64,000 nt of DNA from Halomonas sp. A11-A (GTDB taxonomy: Bacteria; Pseudomonadota; Gammaproteobacteria; Pseudomonadales; Halomonadaceae). The stretch spans positions 22,803 to 86,802 of the forward strand of contig NZ_QGTM01000010.1 of NCBI RefSeq assembly GCF_003182195.1, given 5' to 3'. The notes beneath the pieces were generated by a model, which saw only the letters and a list, made by a program, of their open reading frames with translations, searched no databases and was not told where the DNA came from. Positions 8,969 through 18,101 of the stretch are shown piece after piece. Position 1 is the first letter of the stretch. Every line of letters begins with the position of its first letter. The position numbers and the translations under genes were made by a program.

Positions 8969-11641
8969 TCATCCAACCCCCGAGAACATGAGCCCAAACC
9001 GGACGTCATACAGAGCCCCCACCTCGCTCTCAGCCAACCACGGCTGCACAAAGCGCAACGCCTTGTAGCGCTCCTGTAGGGCTTCCCACTGGGCCTGATA
9101 CTCACCCGGGAGACGTGTCAGCTTGCTTGCCTGACTCTGGCGCAACTTGATCTGGCTGAGCATATCGGCATGGCGCTCGCCCTCGGCCCAAAGCGCCAGG
9201 GCATCCTCGGCATCGCGCTTGAGCAGCGCCACATTGACCGTTGGCTCATCGACCTGGCGGGTGCCGATCTCCTGCTCCTCCTGCCACTTGTGGCGATCCC
9301 AGACGTAACCAGCCTCGAGCTCCAGGGCATTGAAGTTGGCCATCGAGGTGGCGACCCCCTGGATACCTTTCTGCTCCCAGCGAGCCCCCCGCAGGCCGTC
9401 CGGCACCAGGTCGATCACTTCACCATAGACGCCCTCGATCAGCTGGCGCGCCTGCTCGGGCATGCGGATTGCCCCAAGCTCGCGCAGGACTCGTTGGGTC
9501 AGCCACAAGAGGGAAGTGTCCCGATAGACGGCATTCGTTCCGGGTAGAGCACGCTTCATCCACTGTTCATCCGGCGCGTCTGACCACTCGGGGGCCAGCA
9601 CATGGAGAACGGGCAGGCGGCGCGGCCCACGCACGTGGCGCTGAAGCCGCCCGGCACGCTGAATCAAGAGGTCAATGGGAGCGAGATCGCTGATCATCAG
9701 GTCGACGTCACAGTCCAGGGACTCCTGGAAGACCTGAGTGCTGATCAGCACCTGCCCGCGACGACGCTCCGGCGTGGACTTTTTGCCCAATCGCTCGATG
9801 ACATCCGACTCGATACGCTGGCGATCCAGCATGGCGAAGCGGCTATGGAACAGCAGACAGCGCTGCGGCTCGGGGTGGCGCTCACGTACCGACTCGAAGG
9901 CGCGGATGGCGTCATCTACAGTGTTGCGCACCCAGGCAACGCACTCGCCGGCCTCGACGGCTGCCAGAATGGTCTCGATGGCCTGCTCTTCCTGGGTCAG
10001 CCATTCGACCCGCACCTCCCGCGAGACTTCCGGCCGCGAGCCCAGCGGCACCTCACGAGACGTCTCCTGATCGATCTGCGTCAGCAGCGGAAAGTCACTA
10101 CGCTCAAGAGCGGCTGGCTCTCTATCCAGTCCGCCACGCCACGCCGTTGCCAGCGATTCGCGCATCGCATTCGGCAGCGTCGCGGTCAACAGGATGGCGC
10201 TGCCGCCCTGGCGGGCGTGATAGCTCAGCAACTGGTTGAGCAGGGTCTGCATGTAGTGGTCGTAGGCATGCACCTCATCGACGACCAACACCTTGCGCGC
10301 CAGGCCAAAGAGGCGCAGCGATTGATGTCGGAACGGCAACAGCCCCATGAGCGCCTGGTCGATGGTACCTACGCCCACCTCGGCCAGCAGCGCCTTCTTG
10401 CGCGAATCGGCGAGCCAGCGGTTGCAATGAGCCGTCGCCGTGGCTTCGCCGGGCTCATAGTCACGGTCACCCGGCTGCGGCCTGTCGATCGCCAGCGAGA
10501 ACGATTCGTTCAGCCTGCTGGCACCATGGGCCAGTACGAAGGAGGGATGGGAATCAACCGTGAAGAAACGGCGATGCAACAAGCCGAGACGCTCATACAT
10601 CGCGTTGGAGGTCGCCATGGTGGGCAGCGCGAAATAGAGCCCCTCTGCATGCCCGGCCGCCAACAGTCGCTGGGTGAGGATGCAGGCTGCTTCGGTCTTG
10701 CCGGACCCCGTGATGTCTTCGAGGATGAACAACTGAGGCCCAGGCGAGATCGGCAGGGTCTCGGCCTCGCTCTGCAAGGGAGTCGGAGTGATCGGCCCAC
10801 CATCGAACCAGGCCTCGAGCCCGCTATAGGCAAGCGGCTCCGGCAGTCGATCGAAGCCGGTATCACGCAGCGCCGCCTCGGCGCGCGGCAATGCATAACA
10901 CTCCCAATACTCGGCGAGCGGCATCTCCTTCTGGCAGTAATGGAAATGCTCCTGATTCGAGCCCAGCCAGTCGCTGAGCGTCGCCCAGCCGGCAATGGTC
11001 CAGCTCAGCGTCAAGAAGACTTCTAGCCACTCGCTCGAGACCAATTTCTCCACCGGCCACTCGATGTCGATAAGGCCGGCCCACTCTTCGACGAACTGCC
11101 TGGCAGCATCCAGGTCGTTACTATGGGCGTCCTTGGCAAAGAACTGCTCGAGCCGCAGCTGCTCAGCTTCGACCGGCTGGCCATGGTGGCCAAAGAAAGG
11201 CGCCAACGATGCCTGCATAGCCTTGCGGCGTTGGCGCACCTCGGAGCGCTCGAGGGACACCTCGGGCCAGCGCAGGATTCCGTCCTCCAGCCAGTCAAAC
11301 CAACACTCCTGCCATAATAATGCTCCCAGCCGATCATGGCGTACGGTGTATTCGTATCGCTCAATGGGTGGAGCCAGCCCCACACTATCCGGTCGTGCCA
11401 GCCCCTGAAAGGTACGGGAGAACTTGCCAAGGTCGTGCAACCCCAGCAGGAAAACGAAGAGGCGGCGCAGCGTCTCAGGCCGCATAGCGAGGCGCTCTGC
11501 CAGCAGTTGAGTAAGCGGCCGCTCGGGAGCAAGCAGATACCAGCCCACGGCGGCCACATCCAGGCTGTGGTAAGGCAGAAGATGGCAGCTATCACCTTCA
11601 TTCGCCGGTTTCGCCTTGCCCCAATAGAGGTAATACGACAT
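8969..11641 (-). CDS. cas3: CRISPR-associated helicase-nuclease Cas3, type I-E
   Basis: An 890-residue fusion of an HD nuclease and a superfamily 2 helicase that degrades DNA marked by Cascade. The HD part shows LLPYHSLDVAAVG and GLHDLGKFS; the helicase shows the Walker A loop DITGSGKTEAA, the DEVH box (VVDEVHAYD), LLTATLP and QRAGRLQRH. I chose the ATG at 11641, preceded by AGGAG at seven bases, which gives the usual N-terminus and a length near that of E. coli Cas3. An in-frame ATG at 11683 has a poorer site. It is transcribed apart from cse1 because the DUF29 and creR-like interval lies between. Confidence 0.97.
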   Translation of the reverse strand: MSYYLYWGKAKPANEGDSCHLLPYHSLDVAAVGWYLLAPERPLTQLLAERLAMRPETLRRLFVFLLGLHDLGKFSRTFQGLARPDSVGLAPPIERYEYTVRHDRLGALLWQECWFDWLEDGILRWPEVSLERSEVRQRRKAMQASLAPFFGHHGQPVEAEQLRLEQFFAKDAHSNDLDAARQFVEEWAGLIDIEWPVEKLVSSEWLEVFLTLSWTIAGWATLSDWLGSNQEHFHYCQKEMPLAEYWECYALPRAEAALRDTGFDRLPEPLAYSGLEAWFDGGPITPTPLQSEAETLPISPGPQLFILEDITGSGKTEAACILTQRLLAAGHAEGLYFALPTMATSNAMYERLGLLHRRFFTVDSHPSFVLAHGASRLNESFSLAIDRPQPGDRDYEPGEATATAHCNRWLADSRKKALLAEVGVGTIDQALMGLLPFRHQSLRLFGLARKVLVVDEVHAYDHYMQTLLNQLLSYHARQGGSAILLTATLPNAMRESLATAWRGGLDREPAALERSDFPLLTQIDQETSREVPLGSRPEVSREVRVEWLTQEEQAIETILAAVEAGECVAWVRNTVDDAIRAFESVRERHPEPQRCLLFHSRFAMLDRQRIESDVIERLGKKSTPERRRGQVLISTQVFQESLDCDVDLMISDLAPIDLLIQRAGRLQRHVRGPRRLPVLHVLAPEWSDAPDEQWMKRALPGTNAVYRDTSLLWLTQRVLRELGAIRMPEQARQLIEGVYGEVIDLVPDGLRGARWEQKGIQGVATSMANFNALELEAGYVWDRHKWQEEQEIGTRQVDEPTVNVALLKRDAEDALALWAEGERHADMLSQIKLRQSQASKLTRLPGEYQAQWEALQERYKALRFVQPWLAESEVGALYDVRFGLMFSGVG

Positions 11642-11727
11642 CCCTGTCTCCTGTGGTTCTGTTACGTTTTTCTCCTCATACAAGCACCCCTCGCTCTAGC
11701 CTGCCAGCCTTGTGGCGCCGCAGCTAG

Positions 11728-11991
11728 GAGGCACGGCTCGGCTCTCTGGCCGTGAACACCGCCGCGGGGCTGCTGATCGCCGTGGGCGACGGCCGCGAAC
11801 GCGACGGCGCCATCAACTTCGCCACCGGCATGCTGGTCAGCGAGCTGCAGCTGCAGACCCAGCCGCGCCAGGCCACCGCCGCCATCAACCGCTTCCGGCC
11901 GGTCAGCGTCTCCCTCGGGGACATGAACCTCGAAGGTGAGTACGCCCTGCTGGTGGCGCCGAACCAGCTGGGCGTCGCCCTACGCTACTGA
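11728..11991 (+). pseudogene. Truncated 3' fragment, right direct-repeat copy
   Basis: An open frame begins just after an in-frame TAG (11725-11727) and runs to TGA at 11991. Its last 63 residues equal the left-edge protein except one Ile to Val change. The extra N-terminal part reads LGSLAVNTAAGLLIAVGDGRERDG, so homology probably continues beyond what the left window edge lets me compare. A GTG at 11752 could start translation, but no complete gene fits between cas3 and here. I read it as a remnant left by island insertion or duplication. Confidence 0.65.
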
Positions 11992-12043
11992 CCCTTGCCA
12001 GGCTCCTCCCCGGGCCGCTCGGGAACGGTGGCCATCCGCCGCT

Positions 12044-12060
12044 TTGTTATGTTATAACCT
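12044..12060 (+). promoter_or_regulatory. Zur-like operator before the znu operon
   Basis: The segment TTGTTATGTTATAACCT contains the palindrome GTTATAAC (12051-12058) with a second GTTAT half-site just before it, resembling zinc-uptake repressor boxes of gammaproteobacteria. It lies 26 bases before the small ORF that leads the operon. Zur bound to zinc would block transcription; the regulator gene is not in the window. Confidence 0.65.
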
Positions 12061-12085
12061 TCGCCATTCCGACGGAGGTTTCCCC

Positions 12086-12238
12086 ATGGCACACCGTGCA
12101 CACCGGCACCGCCCGGAAGGGCCCTGCCACTTCTCGCTGATGTCGCTCTCCGCTACCCGCCGGCTGCTGCTGGCGGCGGCACTGCCCCTGGCCGGGCTCT
12201 GGCTGGCGGTTTCCTGGGCCGCCGGGTGGTGGTCCTGA
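12086..12238 (+). CDS. Small single-span membrane protein leading the znu operon
   Basis: A 50-residue ORF with GGAGG eight bases before its ATG. The N-terminus MAHRAHRHRPEGPCHFS contains four His and one Cys, possible metal ligands; residues about 27-48 (LLLAAALPLAGLWLAVSWAA) form one hydrophobic span. Its TGA overlaps the znuC ATG (TGATG), so translation is probably coupled. I do not recognise a family. It could be a true small zinc-related protein or a leader peptide that opens the znuC start. Confidence 0.6.
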   Translation: MAHRAHRHRPEGPCHFSLMSLSATRRLLLAAALPLAGLWLAVSWAAGWWS

Positions 12239-12972
12239 TGTCGCGCCTGCAGCTCGAGGACCTGCAACTCGCCCGGGGCGGACGCACCGTGCTGGAGCAT
12301 CTGGATGGCCGCTTCCAGGATGGCGCCATCACCGCCCTGATCGGCGCCAACGGCGCCGGCAAGAGCACCCTGATCAGCGCCATCATGGGCATGCTGCGTC
12401 CGGTGGCCGGCCGCGTGGCCTGCCAGGTGCCCCGGGAGCGCTGCGCCTGGCTGCCTCAGCAGCTGGCCCTGGACCTCACCTTCCCGATGAGCGTGGAAGA
12501 GCTGATCATGACCGGCACCTGGCCCAGCCACGGCGCGCTGAAGGGCTACTGTGCGGCCCACTACCGCCGCGGCCGCGAGATCATGGCCCGCCTGGGAATC
12601 TCCCACCTGGCCCACCGCCAGCTCGGCGAGCTCTCCGGCGGCCAGCGCCAGCGCGCCCTGCTCGGCCGCACCCTGATGCAGGAGGCCGAGCTGCTGCTGC
12701 TCGACGAGCCCTTCGCCAACGTCGACATCGAGACCGTCGACGTGCTGATGGAGGTGCTGCGCGACATGGCCCGACAGGGCGCCACCATCATCGTGGTGCT
12801 CCACGACATGGAGCAGCTCTCGCGCCTGGCCGACGACGTGCTGCTGCTGGCCGGTGGCCACGGCCGCTGGGCCAGCCCCGAATCACTGCTCGAACGCTAT
12901 GCCGGCCAGCCGCCCCGCGCGCCGCGCCTGCCCCTCACCTTCCCGGATACCCTGCATGCTGGAACTGCTTGA
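12238..12972 (+). CDS. znuC: Zinc ABC transporter ATP-binding protein ZnuC
   Basis: A 244-residue ATPase that powers high-affinity zinc import through ZnuB. The Walker A loop GANGAGKST is at residues 36-44, the signature LSGGQRQR near residue 133 and LLLLDEPFANVD follows. I took the ATG at 12238 instead of the GTG at 12226 because it overlaps the preceding stop and matches family starts. The 3' end overlaps znuB by 17 bases. Controlled by the Zur-like box at 12044. Confidence 0.93.
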   Translation: MSRLQLEDLQLARGGRTVLEHLDGRFQDGAITALIGANGAGKSTLISAIMGMLRPVAGRVACQVPRERCAWLPQQLALDLTFPMSVEELIMTGTWPSHGALKGYCAAHYRRGREIMARLGISHLAHRQLGELSGGQRQRALLGRTLMQEAELLLLDEPFANVDIETVDVLMEVLRDMARQGATIIVVLHDMEQLSRLADDVLLLAGGHGRWASPESLLERYAGQPPRAPRLPLTFPDTLHAGTA

Positions 12973-13846
12973 CGCCTGGCTGCTCGCCCCCTTCGACTAC
13001 GGCTTCATGAGGCGCGCCCTGGTGGCGGGCCTGGCCCTGTCGCTGGCCGCCCCGCCGCTGGGGGTCTTCCTGATGCTGCGCGGCATGAGCCTGATCGGCG
13101 ATGCCATGGCCCACGCCATCCTGCCCGGCGTGGCGCTGGGCTTCCTGTTCGCCGGCTTCTCGCTACCTATCATGAGCCTGGGCGGCGTGCTCTCGGGCCT
13201 GCTGGTGGCGGTGCTGGCCGGCAGCGTCTCCCAGATGACCGGCCACCGCGAGGACTCCGCCATGGCCAGCTTCTTCCTGATCTCCCTGGCCGCCGGGGTG
13301 ATGCTGGTATCGCTGGGCGGCAGCAGCGTGGACCTCACCCACGTGCTGTTCGGCTCGATCCTGGCCGTGAACACCACCGCCCTGGTGCTGATCGCCGCCA
13401 TCAGCAGCCTGATCGTGGTGACCCTGGCGGTGATCTTCCGCGCCCTGGTGGTGGAGTGCCTGGACCCACTCTTCCTGCGCGGCCAGGGACTGCACAGCGG
13501 GCTGATCCACGGCATCTTCCTGGGCCTGGTGGTGCTCAACCTCACCGCCGGCTTCCAGACCCTGGGCACCCTGATGGCGGTGGGCCTGATGATGCTGCCG
13601 GCCACCACGGCGCGCTTCTGGAGCAAGCGCCTGGAGGGGCTGATCGGCATCGCCGTGGCCATCGCCCTGGTCGCCAGCACCGGTGGGCTGCTGCTCTCCT
13701 ACCACCTGAGCCTGCCCTCGGGCCCCGCGATCATCCTGCTGGCCGGCGCGGCCTACCTGCTCTCGGCGCTGCTGGGCCGCCACCACAGCCTGCGCGAGCG
13801 CCTGCAGCGCCGCGCCGCCCCCCTGGGCGCTCCTGAATCCCACTGA
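12956..13846 (+). CDS. znuB: Zinc ABC transporter permease ZnuB
   Basis: A 296-residue inner-membrane permease of the ABC-3 family, with about eight hydrophobic spans. The segment GDAMAHAILPGVALGFL and the later TAGFQTLGTLMAVGLMMLPATTARF are family signatures. The start MLELLDAWLLAPFDYGFMRRAL, inside the znuC 3' end, is typical for ZnuB; the upstream open frame is only an antisense-like extension within znuC. It partners ZnuC and ZnuA. Confidence 0.93.
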   Translation: MLELLDAWLLAPFDYGFMRRALVAGLALSLAAPPLGVFLMLRGMSLIGDAMAHAILPGVALGFLFAGFSLPIMSLGGVLSGLLVAVLAGSVSQMTGHREDSAMASFFLISLAAGVMLVSLGGSSVDLTHVLFGSILAVNTTALVLIAAISSLIVVTLAVIFRALVVECLDPLFLRGQGLHSGLIHGIFLGLVVLNLTAGFQTLGTLMAVGLMMLPATTARFWSKRLEGLIGIAVAIALVASTGGLLLSYHLSLPSGPAIILLAGAAYLLSALLGRHHSLRERLQRRAAPLGAPESH

Positions 13847-13889
13847 CGCCTCCGACTCCACCGATACGACACTAGAGGACCCCTGCCCC

Positions 13890-15044
13890 ATGCACATCGT
13901 GAACGCCTCCGCCGCCCTGCTCGGCGTCTCCGCCCTGCTGGCCCTGCCCACCGCCTTCGCCGCCGAGCGCGTGCAGGTGGTCACCAGCTTCAGCATCCTC
14001 GCCGACATGATCGAGAACGTCGGCGGCGAGCACGTCGAGGTGACCTCGCTGGTGGGCCCCGACAGCGACGCCCACGTCTACTCGCCACGCCCCACCGACG
14101 CCCGCGCCCTGGCCGAGGCCGACCTGGTGGTCTTCAACGGCCTGCAGTTCGAGGGCTGGATGGAGCGCCTGATCGACGCGAGCGACTACGCCGGCCCGCT
14201 GGTGACCACCACCGAGGGGATCCGCAAGCTGGCGTATCACGGCCACGACCATGGCCATGCTCACGGCCATGACGATCACGGCCACGACGATCACGGCCAT
14301 GACGATCACGGCCATGACGATCACGGCCACGACGATCACGGCCACGACGACCATGATCATGGCGACCACGGACACGACGACCACGGCCACGACGACCACG
14401 GCCACGACGATCACGGCCACGACGACCACGGCCACGACGACCATGATCATGGCGACCAGGATCCCCACGGTTGGCAGGACCTGGCCATGGGCCAGATCTA
14501 CGTGGCCAATATCCGCGACGGCCTGATCGAGGCCGACCCGGACAACGAGGCGGCCTATCGCGAGAACGCGGAGCGCTACATCGCCGAGATCCAGGCCATG
14601 GACGAGGAGATGCGTCGCCTGCTCGGCGAGATTCCCGCCTCCACCAGCGTGATCACCGGCCACGACTCCTTCGGCTACTTCGCCAACGCCTACGGCCTGC
14701 GCTTCCTCTCGCCGGTGGGTCTCTCCACCGAGGCGGAGCCGAGCGCGGCCAACATGGCGCGGCTGATCGACGTGATCCGCGAGCAGAACGTCCAGGCGCT
14801 GTTCCACGAGAACATGACCAGCCCGGCGATCATCAACCAGCTCGCCGAGGAGACCGGCCTGGCCATCGCCGGCACCCTCTACGCCGACGCCCTGGCCGCG
14901 GAAGGCGAGGCCAGCACCTACCTGGGCATGATGCGCCACAACGCCCAGACCCTGCATGACGCCCTGGCCCAGCCCGGCCATGATGATCATGACCATGGGC
15001 ACGACGACCATGATCACGACAATGGTCATGGGCATAGCCACTGA
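13890..15044 (+). CDS. znuA: Periplasmic zinc-binding protein ZnuA with long His/Asp loop
   Basis: A 384-residue cluster 9 binding protein with a signal peptide cut near AFA-AERVQVV. It captures zinc for ZnuBC. Conserved parts include GPDSDAHVYSPRPTD, NGLQFEGWMERL and ITGHDSFGYFANAYGL with the ligand His. Residues about 117-190 are a very long loop of GHDDH-like repeats, and a second His/Asp tail ends the protein, so metal binding is unusually extensive. It follows znuB after 43 bases with a ribosome site, not divergently as in E. coli. Confidence 0.93.
   Translation: MHIVNASAALLGVSALLALPTAFAAERVQVVTSFSILADMIENVGGEHVEVTSLVGPDSDAHVYSPRPTDARALAEADLVVFNGLQFEGWMERLIDASDYAGPLVTTTEGIRKLAYHGHDHGHAHGHDDHGHDDHGHDDHGHDDHGHDDHGHDDHDHGDHGHDDHGHDDHGHDDHGHDDHGHDDHDHGDQDPHGWQDLAMGQIYVANIRDGLIEADPDNEAAYRENAERYIAEIQAMDEEMRRLLGEIPASTSVITGHDSFGYFANAYGLRFLSPVGLSTEAEPSAANMARLIDVIREQNVQALFHENMTSPAIINQLAEETGLAIAGTLYADALAAEGEASTYLGMMRHNAQTLHDALAQPGHDDHDHGHDDHDHDNGHGHSH
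14238..14460 (+). repeat. In-frame tandem repeat coding the ZnuA His/Asp loop
   Basis: About 15-bp units (CACGGCCACGACGAT and close variants) encode repeated GHDDH. A larger block ending CATGATCATGGCGACCA appears twice (near 14351 and 14441), showing segmental duplication. Such repeats can change length by slippage without shifting the frame. Confidence 0.9.
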
Positions 15045-15060
15045 CCGAAAGGCTTGGCCA

Positions 15061-15100
15061 GCAGACACAGGGGCGCCTCCGGGCGCCCCTTTACGTCTGC
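15061..15100 (+). terminator. Terminator after znuA
   Basis: AGGGGCGCC (15069-15077) pairs with GGCGCCCCT (15082-15090) and is followed by TTTAC; flanking GCAGAC and GTCTGC extend the stem. It lies 17 bases after the znuA stop. The rest of the interval to 15320 shows no gene. Confidence 0.8.
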
Positions 15101-15320
15101 GTCAACCCTGCTCCCGCCATCCCGCCAGCCTGGCCGTATATGTCGACTATCGGCCTAATCCATTAGTCTTCTCGATAATACTGCCGCCTGAATTGGCAGG
15201 AAATGCAAAAAATATGGCCCGATAGATCAACCCCTCCCCGATCTTTCCTCCTACCATGGGGCCAGAGCATCAAGTCGCCACATGCTCCTCTCCACACAAC
15301 AACAACGCAAAGGTCTTGCC

Positions 15321-16544
15321 ATGATCACAACCCGCCAGTTCGCCCTGGGTGCCCTCGCCGCCTCCGTCATGCTTGCCAGCCAGGCCAGCATCGCCGAGAT
15401 CACCGACAACGAGATTCGCATCGGCTACCTAGTCGACATGTCAGGCGTCTACCGCGACCCGATCGGCCCCCTGGGGCTCGACGCCATCCAGATGGCCATC
15501 GAGGACGTCGGCGGCAGTGTGGCGGGTGCCGATATCGTGGTGTTCAGCGCCGATGACCGCAACAGTGCCGACGTAGGCTCCAGCGTCGTTCGCGAGTGGA
15601 TCGACCAGCAGAACGTCGACATGGTCACCGGCCTGGTCGCCTCCTCCGTGACCCTGGCCGCCGTCCGCCTGCTGGAAGAGGAGAACCGCCTGGGGCTGGT
15701 CAATGGCGCGGTCTCCTCCGGGGTGACCAACGAGAGCTGCTCGCCCAACCATATCCACTGGGTCTACGACACCTGGGCCATGTCCAACGGCACCGCCCGT
15801 GCGATCACCCAGGAGGGGAACCCCAACTGGTATCTGCTCAGCGCCGACTACTCCTTCGGCCACGCCCTGGAGAGCGACGTGGAGCGGGTGGTCCTCGAGA
15901 ACGGCGGCAACATCGTGGGCAAGGCGCGCCACCCCTTCCCGAGCACCGACTTCTCCTCCTTCATGCTCCAGGCCCAGGCCTCGGGCGCCGACGTCATCGC
16001 CCTCAACAACGCCGGTGGCGACACCATCAACGCCATTGCCACCGCCAGCGAGTTCGGCATCACCCAGGCGGGCCAGATCCTGGCCGGCATGGTGCTGTTC
16101 AGCACCGATGTGCGCAGCATCGGCCTCGAGGATGCCCAGGGCCTGCAGTTCACCAAAGCCTGGTTCTACGACCGCGACGAGGAGTCCCGCGCCTGGGCCG
16201 AGCGCTTCCGCGAGCGCACCGGCAGCATGCCGACCATGGTCCACGCCGGCCTCTACTCCAGCACCCTGCACTATCTGCAGGCGGTCGACGCCATCGGCAC
16301 CGACGAGGCCCAGGCGGTGCGCGAGCAGATGGCGGCGACTCCCATCAACGACATCTTCGCCAAGGGAGGCTATATCCGCGAGGACGGCCGCATGGTGCAC
16401 GACATGTACCTGGTGGAGGTGAAGTCACCGGAAGAAGCCGCCGACGAGGACGACCTCTTCCGGCTGGTACGCACCATCCCCGCCGAGGAGGCCTTCCGCC
16501 CGCTGTCCGACAGCCAGTGCCACCTGGTCAACAACGGCGCCTGA
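15321..16544 (+). CDS. Periplasmic substrate-binding protein, LivK-like (type 1 fold)
   Basis: A 407-residue ABC-type binding protein with a signal peptide (cut near SQASIA-EITDNE). The segments IRIGYLVDMSGVYRDPIGPLG and WYLLSADYSFGHALESDVERV are typical of the branched-chain amino acid/amide binding family. The ligand is unknown; such proteins bind amino acids, amides, aromatic acids and others. No permease or ATPase gene accompanies it; instead a CoA ligase follows 12 bases later, so the ligand may be the acid activated by that enzyme. I chose ATG 15321, which begins the signal peptide, not the upstream in-frame codon. Confidence 0.85.
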   Translation: MITTRQFALGALAASVMLASQASIAEITDNEIRIGYLVDMSGVYRDPIGPLGLDAIQMAIEDVGGSVAGADIVVFSADDRNSADVGSSVVREWIDQQNVDMVTGLVASSVTLAAVRLLEEENRLGLVNGAVSSGVTNESCSPNHIHWVYDTWAMSNGTARAITQEGNPNWYLLSADYSFGHALESDVERVVLENGGNIVGKARHPFPSTDFSSFMLQAQASGADVIALNNAGGDTINAIATASEFGITQAGQILAGMVLFSTDVRSIGLEDAQGLQFTKAWFYDRDEESRAWAERFRERTGSMPTMVHAGLYSSTLHYLQAVDAIGTDEAQAVREQMAATPINDIFAKGGYIREDGRMVHDMYLVEVKSPEEAADEDDLFRLVRTIPAEEAFRPLSDSQCHLVNNGA

Positions 16545-16556
16545 GGGGGGAACGAC

Positions 16557-18101
16557 ATGAGCCTCAACCCGAAGATCCAGCAGAACACCATCGGCGCCGC
16601 CCTCAACCGCAGCGCCCGCAAGCACGCCGACCGGCTGGCCCTGGCCTTCCACGACCGCGAGTGGCGATACGCCGACCTGAACCGGGCCGTGAACCGGGTG
16701 GCCAACGCCCTGCTCGGCGCCGGCCTCGCCCCAGGCGACCGCCTGGCGGTCTACGGCAAGAACTCCGATGCCTACGTGATCGCCTGGCTGGCAGCGACCC
16801 GCGCCGGCCTGGTGCATGTGCCGGTGAACTACGCCCTCACCGCCGACGAGCTCGGCTACATCCTCGAGCAGTCCGGCGCCGCTGGCCTGCTCAGCGATCT
16901 CGGCCTGGCCGACACGGTGGCCGCCGCCACCGAGGGCATGACGCTGACGCTGTCGGGCACCCTCCATGCGGGGGAGAGCAGCGGCTTCGACGTGCTGGCC
17001 ACGGCCGTCGGCGAGAGCAGCGCAGCCGAGCCGGAGATCGCCGTGGAGGGCGCAAGCCTCGCCCAACTGCTCTACACCTCCGGCACCACCGCCGCCCCCA
17101 AGGCGGCGATGATGACCCACCAGGCGCTGCTCGCCGAGTACCTGGCCTGCATGGTGGAGCTGGACCTCAAGGGCGACGAGCCGATGCTGGCCGCCCTGCC
17201 GCTCTACCACTCCGCCCAGATGCACGTCTTCCTGATGCCGGCGCTGCTGCTGGGGGCGCCGGTGCACCTGCGCGAGGCGCCGCTGCCGGACGACTGCCTG
17301 GCCCAGATCAGCCGCCAGGGCATCGCCTCCTTCTTCGCCCCGCCCACGGTGTGGATCAGCCTGCTGCGCCACCCCGACTTCGCACGCTCCAACCTCAGCC
17401 GCCTGAAGAAGGCCTATTACGGCGCCTCCATCATGCCGGTGCCGGTGCTGGAGGAGCTGCGCCAGCGAATCCCCGGCGTGGGGCTCTACAACTGCTACGG
17501 CCAGAGCGAGATCGCCCCCCTGGCCACGGTGCTGCGCCCGGAGGAGCACGACGCGCGGCCAGCCTCGGCGGGCCGCCCGATCCTCACCGTGGAGACCCGC
17601 ATCGTCGACGCCGAGATGAACGACGTCGCCCCCGGGGAGCACGGCGAGATCGTCCACCGCTCGCCCCAGCTGCTCACCGGCTACTGGGACAAGCCAGAGA
17701 TGACCGAGGAGGCCTTCCTCGGCGGTTGGTTCCACTCCGGCGACGTGGGCTACTTCGACGAGGCGGGCTACCTCTACATCGTCGATCGCATCAAGGACGT
17801 CATCAATACCGGCGGCGTGGTGGTGGCCAGCCGCGAGGTGGAGGAGGGGCTCTTCCAGCACCCCGCCGTCTCCGAGGTGGCAGTAATTGGCCTGCCCGAC
17901 GAGAAGTGGATCGAGGCGATCACCGCCGTGGTGGTGCTCAAGGAGGGCGAGGAGGTGAGCGAGGAAGCGCTGATCGCCCATGCGAAGGGCGTCATGGCGC
18001 CCTACAAGGTGCCCAAGCGGGTGCTCTTCGCCGACGCCCTGCCCAAGAGCACCGCCGGCAAGATTCTCAAGCGACACCTGCGCAAGGAGCTGAACGCGTG
18101 A
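16557..18101 (+). CDS. AMP-dependent acyl-CoA synthetase
   Basis: A 514-residue ANL-family enzyme that makes an acyl adenylate and then the CoA thioester. The P-loop-like motif LLYTSGTTAAPKAAMMTH lies near residue 173; YNCYGQSE, HSGDVGYFDEAGYLYIVDRIKD and the C-terminal KSTAGKILKR with the catalytic lysine are visible. The substrate is not given by the sequence. A good GGGG-rich ribosome site precedes the ATG, and its stop overlaps the acyl-CoA dehydrogenase start, so the two are co-translated. Confidence 0.9.
   Translation: MSLNPKIQQNTIGAALNRSARKHADRLALAFHDREWRYADLNRAVNRVANALLGAGLAPGDRLAVYGKNSDAYVIAWLAATRAGLVHVPVNYALTADELGYILEQSGAAGLLSDLGLADTVAAATEGMTLTLSGTLHAGESSGFDVLATAVGESSAAEPEIAVEGASLAQLLYTSGTTAAPKAAMMTHQALLAEYLACMVELDLKGDEPMLAALPLYHSAQMHVFLMPALLLGAPVHLREAPLPDDCLAQISRQGIASFFAPPTVWISLLRHPDFARSNLSRLKKAYYGASIMPVPVLEELRQRIPGVGLYNCYGQSEIAPLATVLRPEEHDARPASAGRPILTVETRIVDAEMNDVAPGEHGEIVHRSPQLLTGYWDKPEMTEEAFLGGWFHSGDVGYFDEAGYLYIVDRIKDVINTGGVVVASREVEEGLFQHPAVSEVAVIGLPDEKWIEAITAVVVLKEGEEVSEEALIAHAKGVMAPYKVPKRVLFADALPKSTAGKILKRHLRKELNA

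Noticed and set aside
11683..11685. Upstream in-frame ATG as the cas3 start
   Set aside because: It lacks a good ribosome site; the ATG at 11641 has AGGAG at proper spacing and gives the usual Cas3 length.
11641..11700. cas3 promoter as a second target of the crRNA-like RNA
   Set aside because: The best local match (TTGTAT) covers only a few seed bases and lacks the run of bases 7-11; I do not support it.
13872..15068. A 398-residue minus-strand frame opposite znuA
   Set aside because: It is the antisense of the His/Asp repeat, giving Val/Met/Ala runs; no evidence of coding.
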